64,000 bases of DNA from Phoebastria nigripes (GCA_035582835.1 JAYKAV010003044.1:2205900-2269899), one strand, 5' to 3'; positions 38,384 through 52,100 are shown, counted from the stretch's first letter. Notes: generated from the sequence alone by a model not told the origin. Translations and numbers: made by a program.

Positions 38384-39210
38384 CCCCCTCTGTTTGTTGG
38401 TGTCTGCCTCAGTCATTGAATCCCAGCCAAGAATGTGACCAACTCCCCAGGCCGGGCTCTTCCAGGAACAGCGGCCGCCTCCCCCCTCCGCTCTGCGCTG
38501 AGCTTCTGCACAGGCAGGCGCGCAGCACGGCCCCGGGCGGCAGCGCCGGGGANGGAGGGTAAACTGCTGGGTTCACAGACCGCCGCGCCGCAAAGGAGGG
38601 GCGGTAGGGCGAGGGCTTTTTCCTCTTGCCGCTTTCTTTCTGGACAGCGGTAAAAAGGGAGCAAGCGAAAACGCGTCCGCCTCACGCTCGCACGCACGCA
38701 AAGTGCAAGCACACCACGAAAAACCTGTCCGTCGCAAAACCTGCTTACAACGCCTAAGTTCAACTTTGAGCACACGCCCCTCTATGAGCAGAAATCGCAC
38801 GCGTACAAACACGATTTATGGCCGAAAACAGCACAGCTCGATAGCACATCCTCAGATGCTCAACGCACCGAATTCACCCAGCGCTACGTGCACACGCGTT
38901 CCCCGCTCGCGGCACACATGTCACACGCCCAGCTCACACGTGGAGGGAGCGTGAGGCACAACTGCAAGGCAGGTGCGCAGGAGGTAGGCGAGCTACCCAA
39001 GCCCTCACTGAGGTAGTGACGCAGAGTCAGGCAAGAAAACCCACATTCGTCGCAAAGGCGGGCGAGTCGCCACCCCTACCGCCACGCGGGGCGGCGGGGG
39101 CTCTCCGCGGCCGGCGGCCCCACGCACCTCGCGCACCGCAGACCCAGAGGCGAGCGCCCCCTACCGAGCGACGCGCGCCGGCGGCTCAGCGCCGAGGGTT
39201 CCCCGCGCGG

Positions 39211-39244
39211 CCCCGGCCCGTGACCGGCCCCGGCCCGTGACCGG
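39211..39244. repeat. Perfect tandem duplication of a 17-bp GC-rich unit
   Basis: The 17-bp unit CCCCGGCCCGTGACCGG occurs twice head to tail with no mismatch, then begins a third time (CCCCG). It lies at the right edge of the CpG island. Confidence 0.95.
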
Positions 39245-41020
39245 CCCCGCGCCACCCCGGGCGGCCGGGAAGATGCCAGCGAGGCGCTGACATCCGCTGC
39301 ACGTCGGCGCTGCGGCGTTTATTATGATTTTATTATTCTGACCGGGAACGAAGGGCGCTCTAGTCTCTACGAATATCAAATTTCAAAGCAAAAAAATTTG
39401 GCTTCTCCCTTTTTTCCATGGGCTGCATAACTAGAATTCTAAAAAATATTTCAACCAGCGCTAAGTGCAAACACAAGAAACAAGCTTAAAAGGTTACGTC
39501 TGTTATCCCCAAACTCTGTCAATTGTGTGTGCCAAAAAAAGGCTGGAGAGCAGTTTCACACCAATACAATTGTTAAAATATTATTTGTAATGCAACAGTG
39601 ACTTTAAGCACTATTCATAGTATAGAATCTTGCTACACTGAGTGACGCAGAAATTGAGCATGCAGATAGTCTCCTCTGAAAGAGTTTACCGTTACAGTAT
39701 AAAAGCAGAAAAAACAGGTAGATCAGGACAAAAGAGGAGGAACAAATAGATAAATATCCAAACACTGTTTAAAAGAGCAAGCAGAAAACAAAAAGGTTGC
39801 TATTTACTCAGAATCAGTGTCATGGGGCAGGGAACACAGCAAGCTCTTGCATTTTATTTGTATTTTTATATTCTGAAATCCCATTCAGAGTAAAGGAAAG
39901 AGGTGTCACAGAGTTGCAAAAGAGCTTTGATCTTGCAACTAAATCAGCATTTCTTCAGAGAGGAACCCACTCTCACCTATCCAACTTAGACATCAAGCCT
40001 TAAAGTATTAAAGGGGAGTTCAGAGAAGGCAAAACCCGAACACATTGGTCCAAGTCATCAGTTGTGCCTTCATGTGCTGAGAGAAGACACTTGGATAACC
40101 TTTACCAAATTGCTTTACTACAGAAAGCCATTGGTGGCAAGAAGTACCCTTTAAGTTTCAGTTTATACGATCATCACACATGGATTTACTGATCCACAAG
40201 TGGAGTTTTTAGATATTACCACAATAACAAGGTCTAAAGGCGTGATCTCACAATCTAGGCCATACAGTCCTTCTTGATTCCTGATGCTAAAGAGGTTACC
40301 ACATTAAGAGAAAGCAGGGCTAGGAATATTCTTCACTGAGTAACAGGGGTATCTGAAAGGTTTTAGTTAAGAATAATTTTCAGCAATATTCTTCAGAAAT
40401 TATGTATGGCACCTTTTGATAATATGAAGGACATCTATGACGTTCCATCCATTCCATCTTTTCCAAACCAAAGAGTGTGCTTTATTGGAAAGAAAACCCT
40501 TCCCACCATTCAGCCTCATCTCAGAAAAGTTCTGACTATGACAAGGGAGGAGTACCAGATCCACAATGAAGTCCATTAGGGATGTGGCAATCGAACCGAC
40601 TATCATCAAAGGTACTCAGACACAACGGTGAACAGCAGCAGAATAATTCCCTAGATGGATTTAGTTCAGTTTCAGTCATTATTTTTTTTAACTCACTAAA
40701 ATATAAACGGCCAGATATACTCAAACATCACGTATAGAGTTCCTGATTCTTTTAAAGAACAAAATTAATGCATGCAGGAAGTTTGGATAGCAATGGAGAA
40801 GCTTCTTAGCTCTGGAAGCTGGTTTTTTTGCACTCCCTCTCCTTTACCCCTTAGAAAGAAAGGACAGTAGTAACTGCAGTTCATTTTAAGAGAGGTGCCA
40901 TTTTCCCTTCCTAATGACTCTTTCATGCAAGTAAATCACTGGATCGTGCAAGAGATTGTTTATGGGTGGAATTAATAAATGGAATTCCTGAAGCAGAGGG
41001 GACTACCAAAAAGACAGGAA

Positions 41021-41150
41021 GGATGGTCTTGTGGTTAAGACAGAAAACTCAGGACATCTGGGGTCTATTCCCAGATCTCCCACAGACTTCCTGTTGCCTT
41101 GGGCAAGTTGTTTAGTCTCTCTGTGCCTCAGTTTCTGTATCTGCAATATC
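41021..41150 (+). mobile_element. MIR/CORE-type SINE, sense orientation
   Basis: GTCTTGTGGTTAAGACAG matches the 5' tRNA-derived part, GGGTCTATTCCCAG is a box-B-like segment, and TTGGGCAAGTTGTTTAGTC plus CTCTGTGCCTCAGTTTC are near-consensus CORE motifs. It lies in the 5' flank of SKI. This is a confident old SINE; the 3' end is approximate. Confidence 0.72.
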
Positions 41151-44100
41151 CAGATTGTGACCAATTAGAGTGGCAGCTTCTGAATCTAAATTCACGTCGG
41201 GACAGAAACCAATTTTCAACTCCTGCAGTAACAATACAGTAAAACTGCCATTTCTTTATATCCCACAGACCCTGCAGAATTAAACAGCAGCAGGGCAGAA
41301 GGGGAGCAATGAGAGCCGTCATTTGGGATTAAGGTGGCAGTGGCTTCTGAAGTCTCTGCCTCCCCTGATGATGGACTGTGAGTGCTGCGCATCTTAAAAT
41401 CGTATTAATCTTTCCCCCAGTAACTGTTTGTCTTGCTCCAGTTCCAAAGCCCTCTAGCTGGAGAAAGGAGAGGGGAAAAATATCTCGGAGGAAGGGCCCT
41501 AACACCACAGTGTTTTTCTCACTCTCTCCCTCTTCTCCTCCCCCTCTCCATTGGCTTCAAGGCCAACAGCTCCTGGAACACAAACACTCTTGTAAACTTC
41601 TGAACCACACAGCCCTATGGTGGGTGGGTGTTCGCTCCCTGCCTGCCAGTTCCAATCCACCCACAGATTCCAAAGGCCCAGAACAAAAAGCAGACTCCAT
41701 TTTCCATATTTAACAGGCAATTCGTTTCCCTCCCCATCGCCTTCATTTGCAGAACTCGTTGCCTCTCACAAGTATCATGTCCCACCTTTTACACATTCCC
41801 CAAGTGGAGGGTATCATGTTTATGCATATGTTTACATAGGCATATGAAAAATATATTCTAAACGAATTTGCCCCAGTCCCCCTCTGGTTTTAGAGGCCTG
41901 GCTAGTCAGGAAGAACTGGGGATTATCAAGGACTGTGCTGCATATTGCAGCTATTTGACAAAACATTTGGGAAGGGCCTATTGTGAAGATTGTGAAGAAG
42001 GAAAGTAAGTGAAAAATAAAAGTGTGGGTGCAAATGTGACACATCAAAATTCCTACTGTAGCTCACGTTAGACAGTAAATTCTTTATAGCAGCAAAAATC
42101 TAATTTCTCCATGTTTGTATCGTACATATTCATTTCTAATTGTGACATTCTGGTACTGAAGTAAAACAATTTCTGCATGACCAGGATATTTCCTTCCCTC
42201 CTTTCTTTTAGAGACCATCTGCTAAATGTCATAATTTTCATTGATTATTTCCCTTACAGTGAGATTGGGGAATGACAAACTATCCAGAACCTGCAGAATA
42301 AGGTTTCAAACTCTCTGTTGAAAAAGACATATCTGAGAGTCAGGCAGTCTTTTTCAATCAAATACTTCAATTTTTCATCAACACACAGATTCCGCTTACA
42401 GAAAATTATTTCACAAATGTGTACCAACTTCTTATCTTTTTGGCTAAAACAAATTTTGAAACGTTTATTTCTGAAGAGACCACAATTTTTTGTACATATT
42501 TCTCTTAGATATGTACTGAAATAAGTGAATTTTAAAACACCTAAAAAGTCACGAGAAAAAAAAGTTTCACGAATCAGTCATATTTAAGATGAACCAAACA
42601 AAAAATTTCACTGTCTGAGAAGGTCAGCAACGGACTCATGTCAACAAAAATGTTCTCTTTTTTTAATTAATGGAAAAATCAACTATTTACACAACACCTT
42701 TCAGGCCAAAGAGCTCAGTGAGGTGGCTGGGACTTCTATCGTATTTACCACCTATCAAGTCCCACCATTTTCTACGTGAGCTTTGGGATGCTGCATAGCC
42801 TTGAAAATCTACCCCCTATACTACACTTCATACAGACTGGTTACAGGTTTGATTTATCTACTAATAGCTCATTTATAAGGTTATTTTAGGCTTTTACTGT
42901 GCTCCAAGTAGTGGCAAGATCTATTCTGGGAGCAGTAAAAATAAAATTGGTAATTATGAGACTGTAAGTGGGGAGGTGGTATATAGGTAGATGTAAAACT
43001 TTCTGAAATTGCTGAGTTACATGAGTTGGCAGTTGGTGAAGATTTCTTAAGATAACCTTGGATAACAAGATAAGTGGGAGGTCATTCCAGCAGGGAATTC
43101 CACCCTCAAAAAAGCACATGGGAAGCAGAGCTGGAACCAAACCTGGGTTCTTCTTGCATTCCCAGGGCACCCTCTGTGAATCTAACTGCAGTGTTCTGGC
43201 TATAGGGAAAATCAGTCGTCACTATTTGGATCAATAAGCTAATAAGCTCAGGATTTAGTGATCATTTTCTCTTCATAAAGCCATTCAGCATTTAGAAAGT
43301 TACTAACAGATAAAACAGGAGAACAGCAGCGCATTTCACTTACTGTCTCTAGCCTGATTCAAACAGCAGCAAAAACAAGTAAGTGGAATTTTTTCACTTG
43401 CCTGATGGCACAGAACAATATGCACTTCACCTTGCTGTCCTACTCTCCAGCCCTTTCCACCACTGGCTGAAGAAACAGACACCTTATCGTTTACTGGACT
43501 TAATCCTTTCTCTTTTTTAAGATCATAACATTGGCTTTATGGCAATAAAGATCAGACCTAAGCTTTTAACATTAAGCACCCAAACAATGGTCTTGATTTT
43601 CAGTTAGGACATGCAACCACATCTTTTAGTGATTCCTTAAAGATATGACTTGAAAGATGTGATTTGTAACTGTATGTCTAAGGTAACAGTGCTACAAGAT
43701 AGTAAGAGTCAAAAAAATCTAGGCTCTGCCATTCACTCCTTTGAGCCAAATTTTGAAGTTGTTGTGGTTTAACCATTTTAATAAGATAATCCAATGCACA
43801 GAGCAAGACTGCAATCATGCAGCATCCTTACCTTCAGTTGCCCAGTAGCTTGAAAGTCTTGTAGGGTCCAAACGACAGGAAGACTGAGAAAGCCAGTCCA
43901 GAGTGAGGACAGAAAAGCAGAGCTCCCCTTTCATAGGTGATTCCCACTCCAGCCATGCTATGTGGTTTCAATGAAAATACCCAAGTTGTATGTTTTGAAC
44001 ACAAAGGCTAAGGAGCTACAGGGCTGACCTCTACCTTCTGGAAGGTAGAGCCAGCTTGACTGTGCCACATAGAATCTTCTACAGTCTGAGAGAAACTCAA

Positions 44101-45080
44101 GACCAAGGGATAAACTGAAGAAAAAACCACAATGACAGAATTTGGGAATGCTGGAAACGTACTCTGAGGCATATGCATAAAGCAGGCATATGTAAAACAG
44201 AACAGATCTTACCTTCTTCCCTTTTAGCATCCATGACCTGGGCACAGATGATAAAGCAACCTCTCTCTAGAATGCTACTCCTCTCCAGGGTCTCGCCTCT
44301 CCTTTCTCCGCAAAACATATTGGTTTAATATCTGATCTTTTCAGTGATGGCAGCTAGCTGTACTGTATTTTATGGGTTTCGTTCAGCTACCTGATTATAT
44401 TTTACCATGTTCAAAGCAGCTTCTGCCACCACTATAGAAGAGAATCCCATGGATTCAGAAGTCATCATTATTTTCTTAACCCCATTCACAATTCTCAGTT
44501 CCTGTCCGGCTCAGCTCCATAGCCTATCTCCTTCTATATCTTTTACTTCTTTCCAAAGTACAGAACCTCCTGATCAATATACATCTCATATTCCTCTCTA
44601 TTCCTGATCCTCAGAGGATAATCATCTAGGATAAGATTTGGCCTTTAAGCTCAGGTTACAGCAACTGATGCTTTTTGCTCCAGAAGTCCCTAGTACTGGC
44701 CAGGATAGCAGCTATCATGCTAACACAATTCAGCAGACTATTCACAACAAAAGCTGTCTGACTCTAGTGAACTTAAGAACTGGCTTGAATCGTCACGGAG
44801 TTTGACTAATGGGCATACATCCATGATTAATACATGTAATGAACATACGACCTGTTTAAAACATGACTTGCTCTCACACCTAAAATTCACATTTAAATTG
44901 CAAGAAATCATCAGGCACCCTAGGAAATACAGGAGGTGAGGGGTTGTTAAAAGCACATGAAAGAGCTCTCCATCTTTTAGAATTTTTTCGTCCCAAGTTG
45001 CCTGGTATGTTGCTCAGGGCTGCCCCTCCCACCCACACACTCTGTACCTACATGCCCCAGTGGACGCTGCCAAACACCTC

Positions 45081-45084
<4 letters not shown>

Positions 45085-45119
<35 letters not shown>

Positions 45120-45134
45120 AAAAAGAAAAAAAAA
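45085..45134. repeat. A33 homopolymer and A-rich extension
   Basis: Thirty-three A (45085-45117), then GAAAAAAGAAAAAAAAA. Confidence 0.93.
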
Positions 45135-46531
45135 TACATGCTTGCTACTGCCAATAAAAAAATTAATTTACTGGAAAAAGTCAGAGGGAGGAATACAAGC
45201 TGGAACTCTTAGGATTCCCAAAGGAGCTTACAGAATAGTCCTGTTAGGTGACTTGGGACCACACAGACTTTTTGTCATTTATATTAACACAGAATCTTTC
45301 GTTTCTCAGCATATCCAGCAATAAGCAAACAAGGCATAGCATACACATCCACCAGAGGAAGGGATAAGAATACCAAGCCAAAGCCTTGTCCCTGTAAAAA
45401 GAGCAACTGAACTGTTGCTATCCACCCTCAGCATTTCCTCCTAGCATGGTTCTTACACAGGCTATTACCAAATAGTCACTATCACCACTCTAGGGAAGAA
45501 AAATCAACACATTTAAGACAAAGTGAAACCTAAGACTTAAGCAAAGTATCTTCCCTAGTGCAGGGCTTATAGCCATCTAGCGTATCCCAAAGCAATCAGT
45601 ATCAAAGGAAATGAGTGTGCCAACCTTGCACTACAGGAGTTACTGATTAGCAAAACCTCAGCTTTGAGCTTCACCAAAACAAAGTGGGTTAACTCCCCTC
45701 CCTTGCCCTCCCACACACACTCTATCATGCAGAGAAGCTGTGGGAATACTGATTTGATCTGCTGCAGCTGCTGTGGTGAGTAAAAGGGCAACAGAGCTGG
45801 GCTCTACAACTAGCATGTATCAACTTGCATGACGGCACGATTAACACTGCCTCATTTCCATTTCACCTGAAACCCATGTGCAACTTTAAGGCCAAACATT
45901 CCCTTCCTCAATAGCCTCTCACAGACTCCAGGGAATTCACATATCTTTTTTGTAATCTCTTCCATCTTTGAGATAATTTCTCATCATCACGGTATCCATA
46001 TTTTGTAAATAATATTGATATGCTTAAGTGCACCTTTGCTAGAAAGACTCTGTAAGACCATATTATCTGCTAGTTGGGTTATCACTAAGGCTTCTGACTC
46101 TAGTCTCTTTTCTCATGTTCTTTGGTACACACTTTACAACAGCTTAAGATCCAAAATCATGGCGGGGAATGAGCCCCATGGTCTGCTTGAAATTTATGAT
46201 ATCTACCCCTTGTTGTAAAGTGATCCTCTATCTGCTGGTCTGACATACGAACCTGCAATTTATTTTAAAGGCCTGTGTCTCCTATAAATAACACACAGAG
46301 CACTAGGCACTCTATGGACATAAGTGCTTACATCATCACTTCAGTAATTCAGAACGTGCTGTCCTAAAAATCTGGAATTTCTGCTCCTCTCTCACAAATT
46401 CTTACGGGTTGATCTCATATTTATTTTATTTATGGGCTTTCTGAATGAACCTGTGATTAAAGCATATGCACACCTCATTAGCATAATGAGATTTTTCTTA
46501 CAAGCATGTAATGAAAAAGAAACAAATTCAT

Positions 46532-46660
46532 ACCATTATTTTACAGATGTGGAACTGAGGAACAGAGAGGATATACAACTGGCTTAAGGCCACCCTCCAG
46601 ATCTTTATCAGAATCCAAATCTTCTACCAAGTTAAAATCAACTGCTTTAACTTAATGACT
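46532..46660 (-). mobile_element. MIR/CORE-type SINE relic, reverse orientation
   Basis: ATTATTTTACAGATGTGGAACTGAGGAACAGAGAGG is a near-consensus reverse complement of the CTCAGTTTCCnCATCTGTAAAAT motif, followed by CTGGCTTAAGGCCACC and a degraded tRNA-related part with AATCCAAATCTTCTACC. Confidence 0.65.
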
Positions 46661-46760
46661 ATTTTTTTCTAACAAAACTCCACTGATATTCCTAGAACTA
46701 TTCCCAATTGAAATTTATATGAGAAGAGAATCCAACACTAAAAGATAGAAGGTTTTGGGC

Positions 46761-46778
46761 GTTTGTTTGTTTGTTTTG
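46761..46778. repeat. (GTTT)n microsatellite
   Basis: Four GTTT units. Confidence 0.85.
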
Positions 46779-48154
46779 TCCATAAGACCTCTTTCATACT
46801 CCAATGGGCAAGACAGGCTGTTTTTTGAATCGGACACTTCAGACACCTTCAGTCTGGTAAAATCAGGTAATGAAAGTCCTCCACAAGACTGGTATTCACT
46901 GAAGTGTCTGTGACTTAACACTGTCCCATTCTCTTTTTCAGGAAAAGACACTTAACATTTTAGGTTCTAGACAGCTTAAGTTGTCAGACTAGTTTTTATG
47001 TTTCAAGTTTCTTCAATTTTTAATTAGCTATGTCAGAAAAGAGGACTGCAAAAGCAAGCAACAAGAGATGTTAAGGCAGCACGTTCTCAATATCACAACC
47101 CCCATGTCACAGCAGAAGGACGTTTCAGCAGCCTACCCTCTTCTAGCTATACAGAGCAGAAAGACAATTGTAATGTTTCAGCATGACTTGCATGGGTACT
47201 GCTCAAATGAGCTTACACTATAGACTTGCAGTGAGTTTCACTTCTGTTTCCAACAGTCCTACGCTTTCAATATTCCCTAAGTCTATATGCATAGTACATA
47301 TATAGATTAGACCCACTTCACTTGTCTTGGGTGGCCCTCTGACAAAGAAATGGTCTCTGGAATAATTAGGGTTTAAGATTATTTTAAACAAACGATAAAC
47401 TCATATTCATAAGCTTCTATACTATTCATAGGTATAGCATTAGTATTAAAAAAAGTAATAAACAGTGACTGTGAGAGGAAGGGTTGCAGGAAAGGCTGGC
47501 CTTGCTTAGATTCCCCTTTTTCATCTCCACCCTTTCAAAAACTTCTCCTAGATTTCTCTTCTGCATGTGGCAGGCCTGAGAATGGTACTCTCTCTCCCTT
47601 CTTCCTACTATCCATCATGTAATCCAAAGCCCATCTTGAAGCAATGATCATGTCTGTACTGTGCACACTGCAGCATTACCACTAGGACCCAAGATCCATC
47701 AGCTAACATGCCAGCTGGCACCTTTCCCTCCCCTCTGCTTTCTTTCCCTGAGCAGGAGAAACCATTCGTTGCCTTCTGGGGCTAGCACTGGACCCACACT
47801 GTTCTTAGTAATGAATGCAACCTGTTCTAACGAATGTGAAGCTTATTTGTGAGTGTGGAGCTGCACTCAATTGCCTGACATTTCGCATTTCTCACCATAA
47901 ATCTGGGTAACACTTTATTTTAATTACTGGGACATTTTCTAACTTTTATTGTTTCTGGCAAACACAGGCAAAATGAGCTCATTCATTATATAAGGTATGT
48001 GAGCTATTTCTTCAGGGGAAATTGTGTTCTATATTATCCTTGCCATCCAACAAGATGCCATTCACCTCTCTTCTAGATGTCATTAAGTATCACACAGACT
48101 GAGAATAATTAACTAATCTTTTCCTGAATGACAGAGACCTTGGAAGATGATATA

Positions 48155-48220
48155 TCCATCCATCCATCCATCCATCCATCCATCCATCCATCCATCCATC
48201 CACCCAGCCATCCATTCATC
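48155..48220. repeat. (ATCC)n tetranucleotide microsatellite
   Basis: About 13 consecutive CATC/ATCC units, then degenerate units (CACCCAGCCATCCATTCATC). Likely polymorphic. Confidence 0.96.
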
Positions 48221-49085
48221 TTTCTGCATTTCTAACACACCCATTAATGTAAGTAACTAAGGGGCAATACATCCCATGCCTTTTTCACATCTCCACTCCA
48301 AAATGGGTGTAGATACCACCTCGAGATGATACAAAGGAAATTCCAAGCTGCAAATTTCAGACCCTGATTTGATTTCTCCAAGGTAATTTTGATCTACAGG
48401 TGTTACAAAGACCAATACAAGAAACAGCAGGCTGACAAAACTGATGAGCCCTGCACTCCTCAAGAAGATGCTGTGTATTGAGGACTAGGCATCAGAGACT
48501 GCAGTCAGGGCCCTGGAGAGAACTGATGGATTTTACAAATGCCTTGAAGCCTCAATGAAAAATCCCTTTACATTCCCCGCCCCCAGCAAAGTTCTATAAC
48601 TTCACTAAGGTGAACAGTACTGTAGACTGGAGAGCTTGAACTCCTCTAGCTCTCCAAGGTCAAATCAGCAGACCTGCAGAAAATCACACTCAGCATCTCT
48701 GGGCCTTATTTGTCCCACAGCAATCAGTGCCAAATTTCAAATGGAGTCCAAACAAAGATTAAGTTTAGACTCTCTATCTCCATAATGATAATTTAGGGCC
48801 AAGATGCAGTAGGTGCTGAACACTCTGCAGGCAATATAACCTATTGCTTGTAAAACCAGTCCTTAACTTTTCAATTAGTGAATTCAGACTGGACTGGAGA
48901 AATCATAACTCAGGCCACTTCTTCTGACAATTGTTTAAGCTTTACAAGTTGACTCCTGCTCTTGGACTGTGGAGCAATGCCTCTCCCCTTGTCTGTACAT
49001 TACATCCCCTCCTCAGACTGTACCTTCCTTGTTCATACTGCTGAGCCTGAGATGATGGAATTGGCCATTTGCCCAGGTGGAGGGG

Positions 49086-49104
49086 AAAAAAAAAAAAAAA
49101 AAAA
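49086..49104. repeat. A19 homopolymer
   Basis: Nineteen A between GGGG and GGCAG. Confidence 0.9.
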
Positions 49105-52100
49105 GGCAGTTACCGTAATGGAACGGCTTTCTGACTTTTCTGAATACAGTAAGTGAAAATCCCATGCAGATAGCGCATAGCATGTTTAATGACTCATGCT
49201 CCGCATTTTCACCAGGGAAAAATTTCAGGCCTGCACTCAGTTAAAAGATGGAAATTTTTATAAAACTTCCATTGTGGTATGTTACCATCTGTTCAGAAAT
49301 TAACAAAAACAAAATCTAAGTCAGTCAATTGGTTGATTTTCTTTCTTTCTTTTTCTTGTAGTAAGAGCTTTCTGTTTTATAGATAAGATATGAATCTCTA
49401 TGGGGAGGATGTGAGCACATACAATTCAGTACAAAAAAAATAGAGACTTCAATCTAATTGCTTGCTGGCTTCGCACAAATTTAAGTCCTGAAAAGTAAAC
49501 TACTCTATACATGATGGCCATTTTCTCATACAGTGATCAGTAGTGTTTTGTATCAGTCAGGAGTGAGAGAATTTTGTGTCTGTAAGCATTAGCATGTGCT
49601 CAGCCCAAAAAAAACCTTTAATTCCAACAGCCTCCAAGGTCTTCCGATGAGATGACTTTACTGAAAAAGTGTTCTCTCTCTTGGGAACTAAGCCACTGAG
49701 GATTTGGATGAAATGTGTATAATAACACAAAATTTCAAGTTTTGGTTGGAGAAAAAAAAAAAAAAATTGCAGTCAGCAAATTTTGCTCCCTTCCTTTCTC
49801 CTTCATTCTTTCTAATGCTTCATAAAAACATAACTTTTTCCGCCTGTTTTTAAGCAAGAACATATATTTCTTTCTTTTCGGAGAGTTGAATTCTTGGAAC
49901 TCATACCATTTTCATTTAGCTATTTTTACCCGCCCTGCTCCTTCCTGTATCCATGGAGTTTCATCAAAACATTGAATTCCAGTCTCTAATGACATAACCT
50001 TCCCCTTTCCTTCCTGTTCTCATGTCACCTCTCATTTTCTCACCAGCTCCATAGCCTTCTCTGATTTTTAGACTTTTTCTACTCTAGGCTTCTTGTTTTC
50101 TTTATGTACTTTGCAACAGCACCGGCCTCTTCTCTACAGTGGGGAATATTAAGAAGTCACAAACTTCTGCATAAACAAGCAAACAAAAAACCCCCCACCA
50201 ACTGCCTCAGCTAAGGAGAACACCTTCTCTTCTGCCCTACTCTAGGGAAAAATCTGACTTCAAAGACCCAGTTTTGTCTTATATCGGCATCAAACTGGAA
50301 TGATTTGACTATAATCACTCTACGAGAGTCTTATCTGCATGTTTGGTATAAATCAGCTATAGGACAGCTATAGTGAAATGAATAGAATGATTGTCATGTG
50401 AAGTTGAGAGAAAGGGACTGTGACATACATCTAACAACTTCACTGATTGTATTTAACAATTAAACGTGAGATAAAAGTNCTATTCAATGTATGTCTGAAG
50501 TTACTTAGTGGATTAGCACTAGCAAAATATGCGTCATAGTCTGGCCCTACGAGATCTTTCCACGTGCATATTACACTTTGCTACAGCTGTACATTTCTGC
50601 AAGACAGAGAGTTCCTATGGTGTGTGAGTTTTAAGGGTAAAGGTAGGAACAGAAATCTGGCATAAACATTCCTTGTCTTAGAAAAAAATTGAACTGCAAA
50701 TGGAATTCATTTGCTGATTTGCAGGAACAATGAAGTCAAGCAAGAAAACTTAGCAAACCATATTAAAAAGTATCCTCACAAGTGTTTTTGCAGGAGACAG
50801 AGGTGTTTATGAACCAAAAAAAGAGGTGTAGAAGTTACAATTGCTCTAGGGCAAATTTTAACTGGTTCCCCTTATTAGATTTCTCATTCATAAAAAATTG
50901 CTAGCTGACTTAGCAGATATTGCACCACATGGGATTTTAGGTGCTTCTAAACATCTGTATGTATTTTTTCCATTTGTCTAACTAATCTTCCATTTTCAAT
51001 TAATTTGTCTTAATTTTATCTCTTTGTCTATATAATTAGAGTTATCTGGAACATCAAGACAAGCCTTTATCTCAGCAGGGGTATGGATAGCATATTTGCT
51101 CAGAAGCAAAGAATACAAGCTCTAGGCTATCACAAACTCCATTGCCATTCTCAGCTGGCAATACTAAAGAAAGTTCTTGATGCTATAAATCATGTTTGAT
51201 CCTGACGCTTCTTCCTAATCTGGATCCTGAAAGTTCAGAGTCCTTCCAAAAGGTGTCACTGAAGTTTCCAGTCAGGTTTGTTCTCAGAATACAACATACT
51301 CAGATTCAGAGTAACAGCACTAAGTTAATCAATTCGAGCTCTACACTGACAATCTGCCAGAAATCAAAAGCCTGTATATAAAACTGAATCCTGTAATGTG
51401 TCAGATGCCCAAAATTTTCATCAAATTCAATGGCTGAGCCATTGAATGGGATTCAAGGATTAGAACATTAACTTGTACAGAGTTACACATATCCATAACT
51501 TCCCTATGGGAATGCAGTGCAGGAAGATTACAAGACTAAGTCAGCAATTTCTCAGTCCTACAGTCTTATCTCTTGGTGCCCAGCTATGTCTTTTATCAAC
51601 AGAAAACAGCTGGAAAGCTTTATACAAAAAGTTATGATCCTGCAAGATTCAGAATATTATTTGCTCCATAAGCTGAGAAATTAGGTTTGAAGTCTTTCCT
51701 GTGTTTCAGCCTAAAAAGAAAAGCTTAGTAAGATACAGAAATGCCAAGTTTAGTCTTCTTACACAGAGAAAATTAACAGTCTGTTTGGATCAATGCAGAT
51801 TATTTTGTGCTGGCCTACAGAAGCTCCATAGGGAGCACATCCAGGTTAAAGCAAGCATGCAAAACAGAGGTATATGATACAGATTTATCCCGCCTTTCAT
51901 TTTTTGTTCATACCTAAAAGAGCTCAATGACTAACAATATCAATAATAATGCTTTCTTTGAAATGTTCAGTCTTACCCACATTGGAGTTGTGTATGTTCT
52001 GGATTCACCTGCAATTTATCCATATGTAATCTTTTTCATGCCTCCCTTCCCTACTTACTATACTCGGATCATTGACGTTTTTATCAGTTGCAAACAATTA

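Larger units (their letters stand above)
37479..38400 (-). other. SKI: Probable SKI 5' leader (5' UTR), right end approximate
   Basis: Between the SKI ATG and the GC-rich core of the CpG island lies about 0.9 kb with no splice acceptor that I judge convincing just before the ATG, so the leader is probably continuous with exon 1. It includes a T/A-rich stretch next to the ATG, a CA/CTCA microsatellite, several upstream ATGs and a mixed GC-rich segment up to the (CTC)n run. The transcription start is not directly visible; the right boundary is an inference from where CpG density and triplet repeats begin. Confidence 0.5.
38100..39320. promoter_or_regulatory. SKI: CpG island, putative SKI promoter
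   Basis: GC content and CpG density jump here relative to everything else in the window, with runs such as CGCGCC, GCGGCCGCC and CCCGGGCGGCCGG, and drop abruptly to AT-rich sequence after about 39320. It contains GC boxes (GGGGCGG at 38599-38605 and 39088-39094), a CACGTG E-box at 38937-38942 and no obvious TATA box. Position immediately 5' of the SKI leader fits a TATA-less CpG-island promoter. The start site and the extent of bidirectional activity cannot be fixed from sequence alone. Confidence 0.75.

Noticed and set aside
39016..39240. GC-rich plus-strand frame (Arg/Pro/Ala-rich) as a possible first exon of a divergent gene
   Set aside because: Composition is fully explained by the CpG island and the 17-bp tandem repeat; there is no similarity to FAAP20 or another gene that I know.
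43070..43160. Possible LINE-like fragment around GGAGGTCATTCCAG
   Set aside because: Only one short motif resembles a remembered mammalian repeat; there is not enough to support a call.
48155..48220. Regular array that could be mistaken for CRISPR or a minisatellite
   Set aside because: It is a simple ATCC tetranucleotide repeat without spacers, in vertebrate DNA.
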